A stretch of DNA of 64,000 nt from Prevotella sp. E2-28 (GTDB taxonomy: Bacteria; Bacteroidota; Bacteroidia; Bacteroidales; Bacteroidaceae), in the NCBI RefSeq assembly GCF_022024055.1, contig NZ_CP091788.1, positions 2,542,001-2,606,000 on the forward strand, read 5' to 3'. The position numbers and the translations under genes were made by a program. How positions within the stretch are numbered: the stretch's first letter is position 1; each line of letters starts with the position of its first letter. The notes beneath the pieces were generated by a model. That model ran no database searches and was not told the origin of the DNA. It was given only the letters and a program-made list of their open reading frames with translations. Below, piece by piece: positions 8,260 through 18,000 of this stretch.

Positions 8260-11200
8260 CTATAAAGAAATCTTTTTCACATACGAGTTGTTTGCTCGAT
8301 TAATCTTTATAATATAACACTTTCCACGACGTAAAGATACTGGCAGGTCTATGTCAAAATTGTTATTATCGATAAATTCATCAGAAATTGGTCCCGAATA
8401 TACATTAGCTCCCGATGTGGTGTATATTTGTACAGATAGAGGGGTGTGAGTATCTTGAATATTATTTACGCTTGTTTTTTGTTGAGATTTTAATTCTGCA
8501 TTGACCTTTGGATTGTTATTCTTCTTCAAACAGCTCAAATTTGTTGTTAGTTCGTAGACTTTGATTCCACCTTCATCTAACTCACATTCTTTAATATGAG
8601 ACAATTTTATGCGTTTTCTTAATAGCTTGGGTAATTGAAGATTGTCTTCATCAGATTTGACATAGTCTGATCTAATAAGAAATGTTTGCTTCTTGCTAAA
8701 ATCCTTATTAACTATAACCATATATGATTTATCACCATTTTTTAAGAATGAAATGACGGCCCCTTTACTTTCAGAAGCGTTTTGAGGCGATATATGTAAC
8801 TTTAATGCGTCTATGTAATCCTTATAATTTTTAGTTCCATCAAGGCTGGAATCACCTAAATGGTATATATCCTCAATGTGTCCATTCGCAAATAATGAAC
8901 TAACTTCGGCAATTTCTTCGTTAAGTTGATTTACCCAATTGTATATAACATCGTTCCTTGTTCCATCGCAATTTATTGGGGAGTGTGAATAATCTTGGAA
9001 ATCATTCTCAGGATTCCAATAGTATAGATATTCTAAAGCTTTTGCTCCATAAGCAAGATTAACATTTGCTTGAAGTCTTAATTTCTCTAAAGACGGTTCG
9101 ATGGTTCCACTAAGTTTCGTACATTGAATACTTCCCCAAAAATCTTTATTGTTATCCATGCTTTTCATGCTTATTACTTCCAAATATTTGTACCAATTAT
9201 TATCTAATTCGCCATCGTTTTCAGGTCTAAAGACCTTATATCTATATGTTATTGCCTTTATATCCAAACTGCATATTGAATCTATATATCTTAAGAAACC
9301 GACACCATTGTTGTCTTGATAATGTCCATAATAAAATGCAGGTTTCGCCTTTATATAGCAAAATGCGTCACCATTGATCTTATGGATATTATTAATTCTA
9401 TTCTTAACATTAGTCATTTGGGCAGAATCTGGTTCGTCTCTTATTATATAGCCAGATAATGATTTGAAATCTTTCGTATTACGAACTAAATATGAATCGT
9501 CATAATTATAACCCGTTTTTCCAAGGAGAACCTTGACATTTGCAGAGTCTGCAAATTGTAGTATTCTTTCTGCTTTTTTTTCTTTATTAATTGGTCTCAA
9601 GCTAATGTCAAAACCTGCATTATAAAGTTCGTCGTAAGCTTCTACACTTGCTTTATCCTCTGGCACGCCCCAATATGCAACAATAGGAATCTTGCTTCGT
9701 CTTTGTGTCAAGTTGAATATAAGAATGTCTCCTGCATCAATAGTATAGTCGCCAGTAGTTATTGCTTCATTTTTTAGATTAAGCTTAGAAACATGATATA
9801 AGTATTTATTACCTGTGATGTGGAGCTTTATAGGATTTCTAAAATCCTTATTAACAATTGCAAGGAAAGATGAATCTCCTTTTGTGATGATCGAAGCTAT
9901 TGCGCCCGCATTCTTATCGTCTTCAATACTTAATGAACTTATATTGTCAGGAAGATGGTTTTGGTCTAATTCTTTGACCAATGTGTTTGATGGTGCAAGT
10001 TCATCAGTTGGTTTAGCAGATTTTCCTTTCATATGGAAAACACGTTTGACGGTGCCTTCTGCAAACAATGGGCTGATGCGTGCCATTTCTTCATTGACAC
10101 GGTTCACGGTGTCGTATAGTTCCGCTTTTCGTTGACCAAATGAATCAATTGGCGCAACGTATGCTCCTTCCCCTGACAGCCATCTGTGCCAATAGGTGTA
10201 ATACGCAATAGATTTAGCACCGTAGGCCAAGTTAGCATACATCTGTAGCCGCATTTTCCCCAGTGTTGGCGTTAAGTAGTCAAGATGCTTCGCAGATAGA
10301 ACATATCCGCAAAACGGTATGCCATACTTGATACTCTTACTTCGAATTATTTCTAAATTATCAAACCATTGACGTCTGAGAACTTCATCTCCCTGATACT
10401 TGATGATGGAATAGTTGTCAAATGCGATCGTTTTCAATCCTAATTTTAAGACACAGGAGTCAATATAATCAGAATACATTTGATTATCATAAGTTTTGTC
10501 TTCTTTTATCGTTTCCGGACCATATATAGGATTCAGACAGACACGAATATTGGCTTTTGAATCTATTTGACGAATGGAATCTGCTATTGGGGCTAAACTA
10601 TCAATAGTGGTATGATTAGGATATTGGGAATTATATTGCAAGAAAGGCTCATCACCTATATAATAAGCATAAATAGACGATTTTAAATCTCGTACACTAT
10701 CCACCAAGGCACTATAACTAACAGTTTTACCACCACCTATTACAAGTTTCATACCTTTCTTCATTGCGCGTTTCAGCATATTCTTAGATGTGTTTTTGCC
10801 TGCATCACATATACTGACATCAAATCCAGCATACAACATACCCAAGTAGGCCTTTTCCATTTTAAGACCATTCCCCAAATCTATATTTCCAGGTACTCCT
10901 CCATGCCCAATAATGGGAATCATACTTCTGTGGCCAATCGTGAATTTTTCAGATTCTCCTTGTGCCAGTGTCTTCGAATATGTGTATTCTGAGTCAACCT
11001 TTTCTTTGCCAACGGGATCATCGTAGGGATGCACGAACCCATTGCAGACTAAATTGAATCGAACACTTTTCTGGTTTTCATTAATCAGAATTAGATTAAT
11101 CTTTCTTCCTTCAAGATAGGTATATACCTTTAATGGTAAATCGTCAGAAGTAGTTATATAATAAACATTGTCAAGTTTCGTACCACACCGACACACATTT

Positions 11201-11337
11201 TTTACATAAAACTCTTCTAATAGTATGTAATCATCTGGTAGTCCTAATGTGTTAGGCACAGACGCTTTTACAAAAGACGTGTTAAATGATATTTGAAAAC
11301 ATGCAAACATCATTAAGGACAATAAAAGTTTTTTCAT
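8260..11337 (-). CDS. Large secreted protein, two TIM-barrel-like domains and T9SS-type tail (copy A)
   Basis: A 1,025-residue protein starting MKKLLLSLMMFACFQIS, a signal peptide. Two halves repeat the same motifs: PIIGHGGVPG / PIVAYWGVPEDK, YYIGDEP / YIIRDEP, NLAYGAK followed by YYTYW or YLYYW, and IVNKDF. This suggests two glycoside-hydrolase-like (beta/alpha)8 domains, each followed by a beta-rich part. The last about 75 residues (SVQIYTTSGANVYSGP ... CYIIKINRANNSYVKKISL) resemble a type IX secretion sorting domain, so surface delivery is likely. It is a close paralogue of the gene at 15079-18150, in the opposite orientation. There is no stop codon between the upstream broken glycosyltransferase and this start, so the frame is continuous to 12120; I take the signal-peptide ATG as the true start because the paralogue begins at the same point. 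AT-rich relative to flanking genes. Enzymatic activity is inference. Confidence 0.75.
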   Translation of the reverse strand: MKKLLLSLMMFACFQISFNTSFVKASVPNTLGLPDDYILLEEFYVKNVCRCGTKLDNVYYITTSDDLPLKVYTYLEGRKINLILINENQKSVRFNLVCNGFVHPYDDPVGKEKVDSEYTYSKTLAQGESEKFTIGHRSMIPIIGHGGVPGNIDLGNGLKMEKAYLGMLYAGFDVSICDAGKNTSKNMLKRAMKKGMKLVIGGGKTVSYSALVDSVRDLKSSIYAYYIGDEPFLQYNSQYPNHTTIDSLAPIADSIRQIDSKANIRVCLNPIYGPETIKEDKTYDNQMYSDYIDSCVLKLGLKTIAFDNYSIIKYQGDEVLRRQWFDNLEIIRSKSIKYGIPFCGYVLSAKHLDYLTPTLGKMRLQMYANLAYGAKSIAYYTYWHRWLSGEGAYVAPIDSFGQRKAELYDTVNRVNEEMARISPLFAEGTVKRVFHMKGKSAKPTDELAPSNTLVKELDQNHLPDNISSLSIEDDKNAGAIASIITKGDSSFLAIVNKDFRNPIKLHITGNKYLYHVSKLNLKNEAITTGDYTIDAGDILIFNLTQRRSKIPIVAYWGVPEDKASVEAYDELYNAGFDISLRPINKEKKAERILQFADSANVKVLLGKTGYNYDDSYLVRNTKDFKSLSGYIIRDEPDSAQMTNVKNRINNIHKINGDAFCYIKAKPAFYYGHYQDNNGVGFLRYIDSICSLDIKAITYRYKVFRPENDGELDNNWYKYLEVISMKSMDNNKDFWGSIQCTKLSGTIEPSLEKLRLQANVNLAYGAKALEYLYYWNPENDFQDYSHSPINCDGTRNDVIYNWVNQLNEEIAEVSSLFANGHIEDIYHLGDSSLDGTKNYKDYIDALKLHISPQNASESKGAVISFLKNGDKSYMVIVNKDFSKKQTFLIRSDYVKSDEDNLQLPKLLRKRIKLSHIKECELDEGGIKVYELTTNLSCLKKNNNPKVNAELKSQQKTSVNNIQDTHTPLSVQIYTTSGANVYSGPISDEFIDNNNFDIDLPVSLRRGKCYIIKINRANNSYVKKISL

Positions 11338-12397
11338 TTGTTTTGTTATTTTAAAGTTTTCGCGGCCATCTAAGATTTCTGTAACACGCCTCGGCCAATC
11401 TTCAAACTTATCTAGACTCAAGAAGGAGCATAGTCCCATGTCAATCTCGTCAGACACCATATCTGATGTAACAATAGGCATACCCATAATCTGCGCCTCG
11501 ATGAAAGCTATGCTCAGTCCCTCCCACAAACTGGGTGCTATCATTACATCTGCCATAGCCTGCAATTCTCTCACGTTGGTATCTTGAGGCATACGCTTCA
11601 CATAGCCAGTCATATTGTTTTCACTGACAAATCTGTCCACCTCGTCATCATAACTGCCCATTCCAACAAAAAAAAGTTTGATAGCGGGATTCTGTTTATG
11701 CACCTCTTTCATCACACGCAACGCAAAAATAGGATTTTTCTGTTTCTCCATTCTGCCAATAAATACTGCTACCTTCTCATTAGTCAATCCATAAGCCTGA
11801 CGCAGAGCAGGAACATCATAATTATTTGGATTCCAGAGATCGTAATCTATACCATTATATAATGTATGGGCCTTGCCAGAACGAAATGCCTTTTCCCCAT
11901 ACAGATAGCGGGTGGCTGCATCAGAGCAGCCAAGACAGTCTGTTGCAACACGCAGCAAAAGAGGACGAGACACCACCTCGAAACATCTTTTCAGGAAGGA
12001 AGGAAGGAGGCTGCGTAAAATTATTGTGGCAATGAGAAACCAACTTACGCACGCCTGCGAGTCTGGCACATAGCAAGAAGTAGGCATTGCTGAAGTAGCA
12101 CTGACTGTGCACCACATCATATCGATTTTCCTTACACACTTTATATAGACGATACATCTGCAACAGGCAATCCTTCACATTCTTTGTTCCATTTTCAGAG
12201 ATGAAGAAAACGCGTCCCCCCATCCGTTCTATTTCAGGGCCGAGAATACCCATACCGCTGGCTGTAACCGCGAAATCAAACTGAATTTTCTCGCGGTCAA
12301 CCTTACGATACACATTCATCAAAAATGCCCCAATTCCTCCTGCCTCAAGATTGCGCATTATATGCAGGACTCTTTTTGTTTCAGAACTATTTTTCAT
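11338..12397 (-). pseudogene. GT4-family glycosyltransferase, frameshifted and missing its 3' end
   Basis: The first part starts at 12397 (MKNSSETKRVLHIM, then GGIGAFLMNVYRK) and runs to KLVSHCHNN. The rest (ATDCLGCSDAATRYLYG, NGIDYDLWN, VAVFIGRMEKQKNP, PSLWEGLSIAFIEAQ) lies in another frame. The switch falls on a TCCT repeat at 11993-12008. Removing one four-base unit gives a single frame of 352 codons (FTQPPSFLKRCFEVV at the join). The protein would be an EpsF-type GT4 retaining enzyme with the usual E(x7)E-like region. After residue 352 the sequence runs in frame into the signal peptide of copy A, so the native last residues (about 20 in relatives) and stop are gone. It could be a phase-off allele, a decaying gene or a sequencing error at the repeat. 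Confidence 0.75.
11993..12008 (-). repeat. Four copies of TCCT at the frameshift in the GT4 gene
   Basis: The plus strand reads AGGA four times without interruption. Loss of one unit (or gain of two) restores the glycosyltransferase frame, as expected for slipped-strand phase variation. Confidence 0.85.
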
Positions 12398-12405
12398 TGC
12401 AGGTG

Positions 12406-12413
12406 CAAAGATA
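12406..12413 (-). promoter_or_regulatory. Promoter -7 element for the GT4 gene
   Basis: TATCTTTG on the minus strand, with TTTG about 20 nt upstream (TATTTGTCG). The expected transcription start is almost at the ATG at 12397, so the transcript would have little or no leader. Confidence 0.65.
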
Positions 12414-12457
12414 ATAACTTTTCTCGACAAATACATCTTTCATTTAAAAAAAATATC

Positions 12458-12517
12458 ACCTCTCACCAAAATCTCTCAAAATGCCTGTAAACAAAGGCTT
12501 TGAGAGTCATGAGAGGT
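12458..12517. other. Nested inverted repeat upstream of the VapE gene
   Basis: The outer arms are ACCTCTCA (12458-12465) and TGAGAGGT (12510-12517). The inner arms are CTCTCAAA (12473-12480) with TTTGAGAG (12499-12506), and GCCT (12483-12486) with AGGC (12495-12498). More CCTCAC-type motifs follow at 12525-12550. It could be a terminator, or a recognition structure linked to the VapE element. Confidence 0.6.
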
Positions 12518-12584
12518 ATTCTTATCCCCTCACCATTCCCTCACTAACCTCAGTAAAAAGGCCAAGAAACTACTGAGTGAAAAC

Positions 12585-12626
12585 GAGTCCGAAGGCATCG
12601 GACTCTGAGTCCGCTCCCAGCGGACT
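12585..12626. other. Two adjacent perfect hairpins upstream of the VapE gene
   Basis: The first is GAGTCCGA-loop of 5-TCGGACTC (12585-12605). The second is AGTCCGCT-loop of 3-AGCGGACT (12608-12626). No T-run follows, so neither is a normal terminator. The rest of 12437-12880 holds the nested repeat, these hairpins, a promoter and a leader; no convincing gene. Confidence 0.6.
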
Positions 12627-12746
12627 GCAAGTCCAATCAGGTCGGGCAGAAGCCCTTCCTGTTCATCGTTCTGATTTCGGCCAATCTTAAAGAATAAACA
12701 GCTTATGTTTTTTATCAAAAAGCTTGCAAAACGACCATTTTTTTTG

Positions 12747-12754
12747 TATCTTTG
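12747..12754 (+). promoter_or_regulatory. Promoter -7 element for the VapE gene
   Basis: TATCTTTG, with TTG at 12724-12726 as a -33 candidate. It predicts a start near 12761 and a leader of about 120 nt before the VapE gene. Confidence 0.7.
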
Positions 12755-12765
12755 CAGTTGCAAAT

Positions 12766-12810
12766 ATGAGGCTGTTCACGCAGCTTTCTTTTGCCAAAGA
12801 AAAGAAATAG
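12766..12810 (+). other. Possible leader peptide (14 codons) in the VapE 5' UTR
   Basis: ATG to TAG encodes MRLFTQLSFAKEKK, starting a few bases after the predicted transcription start. It might be a regulatory upstream ORF or chance; nothing else supports it. Confidence 0.2.
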
Positions 12811-12880
12811 GCCCGACGCTATGAGAAACACCCATAAGCCAATCCTTGCCTAAATTATTAACCATTTAAAACTTTTATTT

Positions 12881-14113
12881 ATGAGTAAAAAACTTACCAT
12901 TAACGGTGAGGCTATGAATGCTTCGCTCGTAAAGACACTTGCTGCAGAACAGTTTCTGAATGACAAATTTCAATTCCGTCGTAATGTGCTGAACAGGAAA
13001 GTAGAGTTTGCAGAGAAGACACTAGATGGAAGGGAAATAGCATTCCGCCCGCTAACGCAGGAGGCCCTCAACAGTATCATTCTGCGAGCCAAACGTGAGG
13101 ATATCTCTGAGGGGAAAAATCCGAAGGCAGACATCGTGGAGTATCTTAACTCTGAGGAAGTAGAAACCTTCAATCCCATTCAGGCATATCTCAACGAGCT
13201 GCCCCTGTGGGACGGACAGAACCATGTGGCTCAGCTCTTCGGTCGTATTCCAGGCATCAGCACAGAGCAACTGGCGTTCCTTAGTATCTGGATGCGCTCT
13301 ATGGTGGCCCACTGGCTCCAGATGGACACCCTTCATGGCAATGAAATTGTACCAACGCTGATTGGTGCTCAGGGGTGTGGTAAGACGACATTCTTGAAAC
13401 GCCTACTTCCCCAACATCTGCGTCCATATTTCCTAGATCACCTGAACCTTTCGAATAAGTTCGACAAGGAGATGGCACTAACAAACAACCTTTTGGTATG
13501 TCTCGATGAGTTGGAGGCTATCCGTCCCAGTCAGCATGCCTCACTGAAGCAGACACTCTCGAAGAGCAAAGTGAACGGACGACCCATCTACGGTGCATCG
13601 CAGGAAGACCGCGATCGCTATGCCTCGTTTGTAGCCACGACGAATAATCTGCATCCCTTAACGGATGCTACAGGTTCGCGTCGATACATCTGTATGGAGA
13701 TTCCAAAGGGACAGTTCATCGATAACGCTGGCAACATCGACTATGATCAGCTTTATGCGCAGGTGCTCTATGAACTGCGTGAACAGAAAGCCCCCTACTG
13801 GTTCAACAATGATGAGGTGGCACGCATACAGCAGTTGAATCAGGATTATATGGAACAAAAGGACATCGCGGAGATGATAAAGATTTGTTTCCGTAAGCCA
13901 GATGAGGGCGAACGCGTGAAACCGATGAGTGCCACAGAGTTGCTAGAGTATATCCAAAACAAATACCCATCGCTGCAATGCTCCCTAAGCAATAAGGTTC
14001 GCTTGGGACTAGCCATGAAGTTCTTGGGATTCGATAGCTTTAGCCGAGGTCACATCTCTTATTATAAAGTAGTGCCCGCAAAACCTGAACGAACAACATT
14101 CAAGGCCGCCTGA
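12881..14113 (+). CDS. VapE-like P-loop helicase/ATPase (DUF3874-type C-terminus)
   Basis: A 410-residue protein. The Walker A motif GAQGCGKTTF lies near residue 165, the Walker B-like LLVCLDELEA near 207, and a sensor-like FVATTNN followed by GSRRYICMEI at about 250-270. This arrangement marks virulence-associated protein E (VapE), a superfamily 3-like helicase of phages and phage satellites. The C-terminal stretch (MSATELLEYIQNKYP ... LGFDSFSRGHISYYKV) resembles the DUF3874 end found in Bacteroidales homologues. Such genes often sit beside capsule loci as single-gene or few-gene islands. It has its own promoter and structured DNA on both sides. No integrase or primase accompanies it here, so it is likely a remnant or a domesticated element. 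Confidence 0.85.
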   Translation: MSKKLTINGEAMNASLVKTLAAEQFLNDKFQFRRNVLNRKVEFAEKTLDGREIAFRPLTQEALNSIILRAKREDISEGKNPKADIVEYLNSEEVETFNPIQAYLNELPLWDGQNHVAQLFGRIPGISTEQLAFLSIWMRSMVAHWLQMDTLHGNEIVPTLIGAQGCGKTTFLKRLLPQHLRPYFLDHLNLSNKFDKEMALTNNLLVCLDELEAIRPSQHASLKQTLSKSKVNGRPIYGASQEDRDRYASFVATTNNLHPLTDATGSRRYICMEIPKGQFIDNAGNIDYDQLYAQVLYELREQKAPYWFNNDEVARIQQLNQDYMEQKDIAEMIKICFRKPDEGERVKPMSATELLEYIQNKYPSLQCSLSNKVRLGLAMKFLGFDSFSRGHISYYKVVPAKPERTTFKAA

Positions 14114-14118
14114 AAATT

Positions 14119-14160
14119 TGAGGGGTTATGAGGGGTTAAAGCAACCCCTCATGGCCCTCA
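14119..14160. other. Long hairpin directly after the VapE gene
   Basis: Two direct copies of TGAGGGGTTA form the left arm. The inner stem ATGAGGGGTT pairs perfectly with AACCCCTCAT around a 5-nt loop, and an outer TGAGGG/CCCTCA stem extends it. No T-run follows. The CCCTCA core recurs on the other side of the VapE gene. Confidence 0.7.
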
Positions 14161-14264
14161 AAGTCTCTGCAATCGGTCGTTTCAAGAGATTTTGATGAGA
14201 GATTGCCATATAACTAAAAGAAAGCCATAAAAGAAACAACAACCATTAAAAACTAAATACAAAG

Positions 14265-14705
14265 ATGAAAGAACTAGTTTTATTCAAGGAAAAAGCCATT
14301 AAAGGCTATACTGTATGTACATCTGAACAGTGCCCCATAAAAGATAAGTGCCTGCGATGGAAGGTGGGCCAACAGATGCCAGACAATATTCGTTTTTACA
14401 GTTGCGTCAACCCACATTATCAGGATGTAGGCACAAAACAATGTCCATCTTTCCGAAAGTCAGAGAAGGTGAAATTTGCAAAAGGCATGACTAACATCTT
14501 CACCGATGATATGCCCCAGCGGGTGGTAACATACGTGCGTCAGTATCTTATCTCCGCCTATTGTCGCACTTATTATTTCGAGTATCGCAACGGTCAGCGT
14601 CTTATTCCCCCCGCCATTCAGAAGGAGATACGAACCGTGTTCCGTGATGCCGGTTGGAACGAGGAGGTCTTTTTCGATGGGTATGTAGAAGATTATGAAT
14701 GGTAA
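14265..14705 (+). CDS. Small cysteine-containing protein, DUF6078-like
   Basis: A 146-residue soluble protein. The N-terminal part has a CSEQCPIKDKCLRW-like cysteine cluster (TSEQCPIKDKCLRW, about residues 19-32) and a further CVNPHY/CPSF pair, so a metal-binding or disulfide-linked N-terminal half is possible. The second half is basic and aromatic (RQYLISAYCRTYYFEYRNGQR). I recall Bacteroidales proteins grouped as DUF6078 with this look, but this is from memory. It follows the VapE gene in the same direction, after a hairpin and an AT-rich spacer, and probably belongs to the same accessory module. Function unknown. Confidence 0.6.
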   Translation: MKELVLFKEKAIKGYTVCTSEQCPIKDKCLRWKVGQQMPDNIRFYSCVNPHYQDVGTKQCPSFRKSEKVKFAKGMTNIFTDDMPQRVVTYVRQYLISAYCRTYYFEYRNGQRLIPPAIQKEIRTVFRDAGWNEEVFFDGYVEDYEW

Positions 14706-14719
14706 AAGACTATCAAAAA

Positions 14720-14751
14720 TTTGGTTGTTTCGCAATTAATGACTACCTTTG
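14720..14751 (+). promoter_or_regulatory. Full-consensus promoter upstream of a 38-codon ORF
   Basis: TTTG (14720-14723), 20 nt, then TACCTTTG (14744-14751): an exact match to the Bacteroides-type consensus. It would fire into the small ORF at 14780 and possibly on into the gene at 15079. Confidence 0.75.
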
Positions 14752-14779
14752 CAGCACGGAAAGATTGTTTAATTATATT

Positions 14780-14896
14780 ATGAAAACATTTTACACATCT
14801 CTTGTTAACCATATCACCTATACTGTCGCCGAGGTTGACGGCATCTATTATGACTTAAACACGAAACTACCAACAACGACTTTGATGATTAAATAA
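14780..14896 (+). CDS. Hypothetical 38-residue peptide
   Basis: ATG to TAA encodes a peptide starting MKTFYTSLVNHITYTVAEVDG. It lies about 22 nt after the predicted transcription start of a consensus promoter. An alternative longer frame (from 14699) starts inside the previous gene and before the promoter, so I reject it. The peptide is not hydrophobic and matches nothing I recognise. Confidence 0.4.
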   Translation: MKTFYTSLVNHITYTVAEVDGIYYDLNTKLPTTTLMIK

Positions 14897-15078
14897 AAAA
14901 ATAATTGAATTATAGAGTTCACTTTTTTGCCTATATCCATTTGATAATAGGCACAGTTATCTTTTTTAATTCGTTTTTCAATAAATCATTGAATACAATT
15001 TATTCTATATAAATATCCCAAATTTTTCTAGGATATAGTAAAGTAGTAAAAATACTTAATCAAAAAAAAACAAAACAA

Positions 15079-18000
15079 ATGAAAAGACTTTTATTGTCCT
15101 TAATGATGTTTGCATGTTTTCAAATATCATTTAACACTTCCTTTGCGAGAGCATCAGTGTCTAGTACTTTAGAACTACCAGATGATTGCATTCTATTAGA
15201 AGAGTTTTATGTAAAAAATGTATGCTGGTGTGGTACGAAGCTTGACAATGTTCATTATATCATTACTTCTGATGAGCTACCTTTAAAGGTATGTACCTAT
15301 CTTGAAGGAAGAAAGATTAATCTAATTCTAATTAATGAGAACAACAAAAGTGTTAGATTCAATTTAATCTGCAATGGGTTCGTGCATCCCTACGAGGATC
15401 CTGTTGGAAAAGAAAAAGTTGACTCAGATTACACATATACCAAGACACTGGCACAAGGAGAATCTGAGAAGTACACGATTGGTCACAGAAGTATGATTCC
15501 CATTATTGGACATGGAGGAGTACCTGAAGAAACAAAAGACTTAGGCAAAGCATACTTGGATATGCTATATAGTGGTTTTGACGTTAGTACATGTCATTCA
15601 TGTCATACAGATTCAATAAACAAAATGCTATGCGCCGCTAAAGACAAGGGATTGAAACTAATAATTGGACATGGATATCAAAATCCATCTTGGTATAGTG
15701 ATTTGGTTAACAATACCCAAAACAACAAGAATTCAATTTATGGTTATTATATTGGAGATGAACCTTTTTTAGAAAAGGACAACAATCATCCAAACCATGC
15801 CACAATAGAGAATTTAGTACCAAAAGCGAATGAAATACGTTGCGCAGATTCTAATGCAAATATTCATATCTGCCTAAATCCTATTTATTGGTCTGTAATG
15901 AAAGTATATGATAATAACAAAAATCATATAGGCTACAATAATCAACTATATTCTGACTATATAGACTCATGTATAAAGAGACTAGAGCTATCAAATATCG
16001 CATTCGATAACTATTCTATTAGCACTAACTCTAATGGGAAACGAGTAATAAAATGCCAATGGTTCGACAACTTGGAGATTATACGCAGCCAAAGCCTGAA
16101 ACACAATATTCCATTTCGCGGATATATTCTTTCTTCTCAACATCTATATTACTTAATGCCGACTTTAGGAACAATGAGATTGCAGATGTATGCAAACTTG
16201 GCATACGGAGCTAAGTCAATAGCCTATTATACCTACTGGCACAGATGGCTTCCAGGAGAAGGTTCTTACGTAGCTCCTATCGATTCTTTCGGTCAACGAA
16301 GAGCAGAACTATACAACGTCGTAAATCGTGTTAATGAAGAAATGGCACGTATCAGTCCATTGTTTGCAGAAGGCACTGTCAAACGTGTCTTTCACATTAA
16401 CGGTGCGTCTTCAAATAAGTTAGTCAGGAATTTAACTCAAGATCATTTACCTGACAATATAGAATCCCTAAGTATTGAAAGAGATGCAAGCGTTGACAGC
16501 GCGAGCGCAATAGCCTCCATCATCACAAAAGGAGATTCTTCTTTTCTTGCAATTGTCAATAAGGATTTCGATAATCCGATAAAACTCCACATCAAGGGAA
16601 ACAAATACTTATATCATGTTTCTAAGTTAGATTTAAAAAATGAAGCAATCACTACAGGTGACTATACTATAGACGCAGGAGATATTATCATATTCAACTT
16701 GACACAAAGACGAAGCAAGGTTCCTATTGTTGCATATTGGGGCGTGCCAGAGGATAAGGCAAGTGTAGAAGCTTACGATGAACTTTATAATGCAGGTTTT
16801 GATATCAGTTTGAGACCAATAAACAATGAAAATAAAGCCATAAAAAGTCTACAATATGCCGACACAGCAAATATCAAACTTATCTTAGGAAATGCAAGTT
16901 ATGAATTTAATGATGCATCGTTAGTCCCAAAAACAAAAGATTATGAATCTTTATATGGCTATTTTGTAAGAGACGAGCCTAATTCTGCCGACTTGCCAAA
17001 TGTTAAAAAACGTATTGATAACATTCACAAATATGCCAGCAATCGGTTCTGTTATGTCAAAATGAAACCTGCATATTATACAAACTTCTACAATGATATT
17101 GATTTCACAAACTATTTAAATTCTATATCACAGTTAGACATAAAAGTTCTTACATATAGATATACACCATTCTTTACCACTGCAGAGAAAGAGGATGATA
17201 ATTGGTATAGATATTTGGAAAAAATAAGAAAGGCCAACAAAGATTTCTGGGGATGTATACAATGTACAAAACAACAATGGGTGGTTCAGCCCACTTTGGG
17301 GAAATTAAGACTTCAAACTAGCGTAAATCTTGCATACGGAGCCAAAGCTTTAGAATATCTTTACTATTGGAATCCTAAGAAAGATTCCGAATCTGCAGAA
17401 GGATGTTCATACTCACCAATAAAATACGATGGGAATAGAAATACAGAAGTTTATAGTTGGGTTAATATGCTTAACGAAGAAATTGCCGAAGTTAGTTCAA
17501 AATTTGCAAACGGCATAATAGAAGAAGTATATCATATTAATAGTATTCCTACAGGAACATCAGATTTCAAAGACTTTATCAATACTGACAAATTAAATAT
17601 AACTATATCAGGAAATCAAGGAGGTATTGTCTCCTTCTTAAAAAATAATGGCAAGACATATATGGTTATAGTTAATAAGGATTTTAATAATCAACGATTA
17701 TTTTCTATTTCGCCAAAAAATATCGTTATAACAGATTCGGATATTGATTCTTTAGATAACACCCCTCAACTACCAAAATCAAGAGAAAATGCGACAGAAT
17801 TGAGAATAATTAATAAATTGATAGTTCAAATACCTGCAGGTGGAATCAAAGTCTACAAGCTAAATACAGACTTGTGCTTTTTGAAGAAAGAAAACAAACC
17901 CAAAACTATGGCTGAGCCACAATCTTCACAAAAAATAAGCGTAAATAATATCCCTGATACTCATACTCCTGTATCTGTACAAATATACACCACATCAGGA

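Noticed and set aside
12530..12763. A 77-codon minus-strand frame in the VapE upstream region
   Set aside because: It runs across the hairpins and the plus-strand promoter, and its composition is not protein-like; no promoter precedes it.
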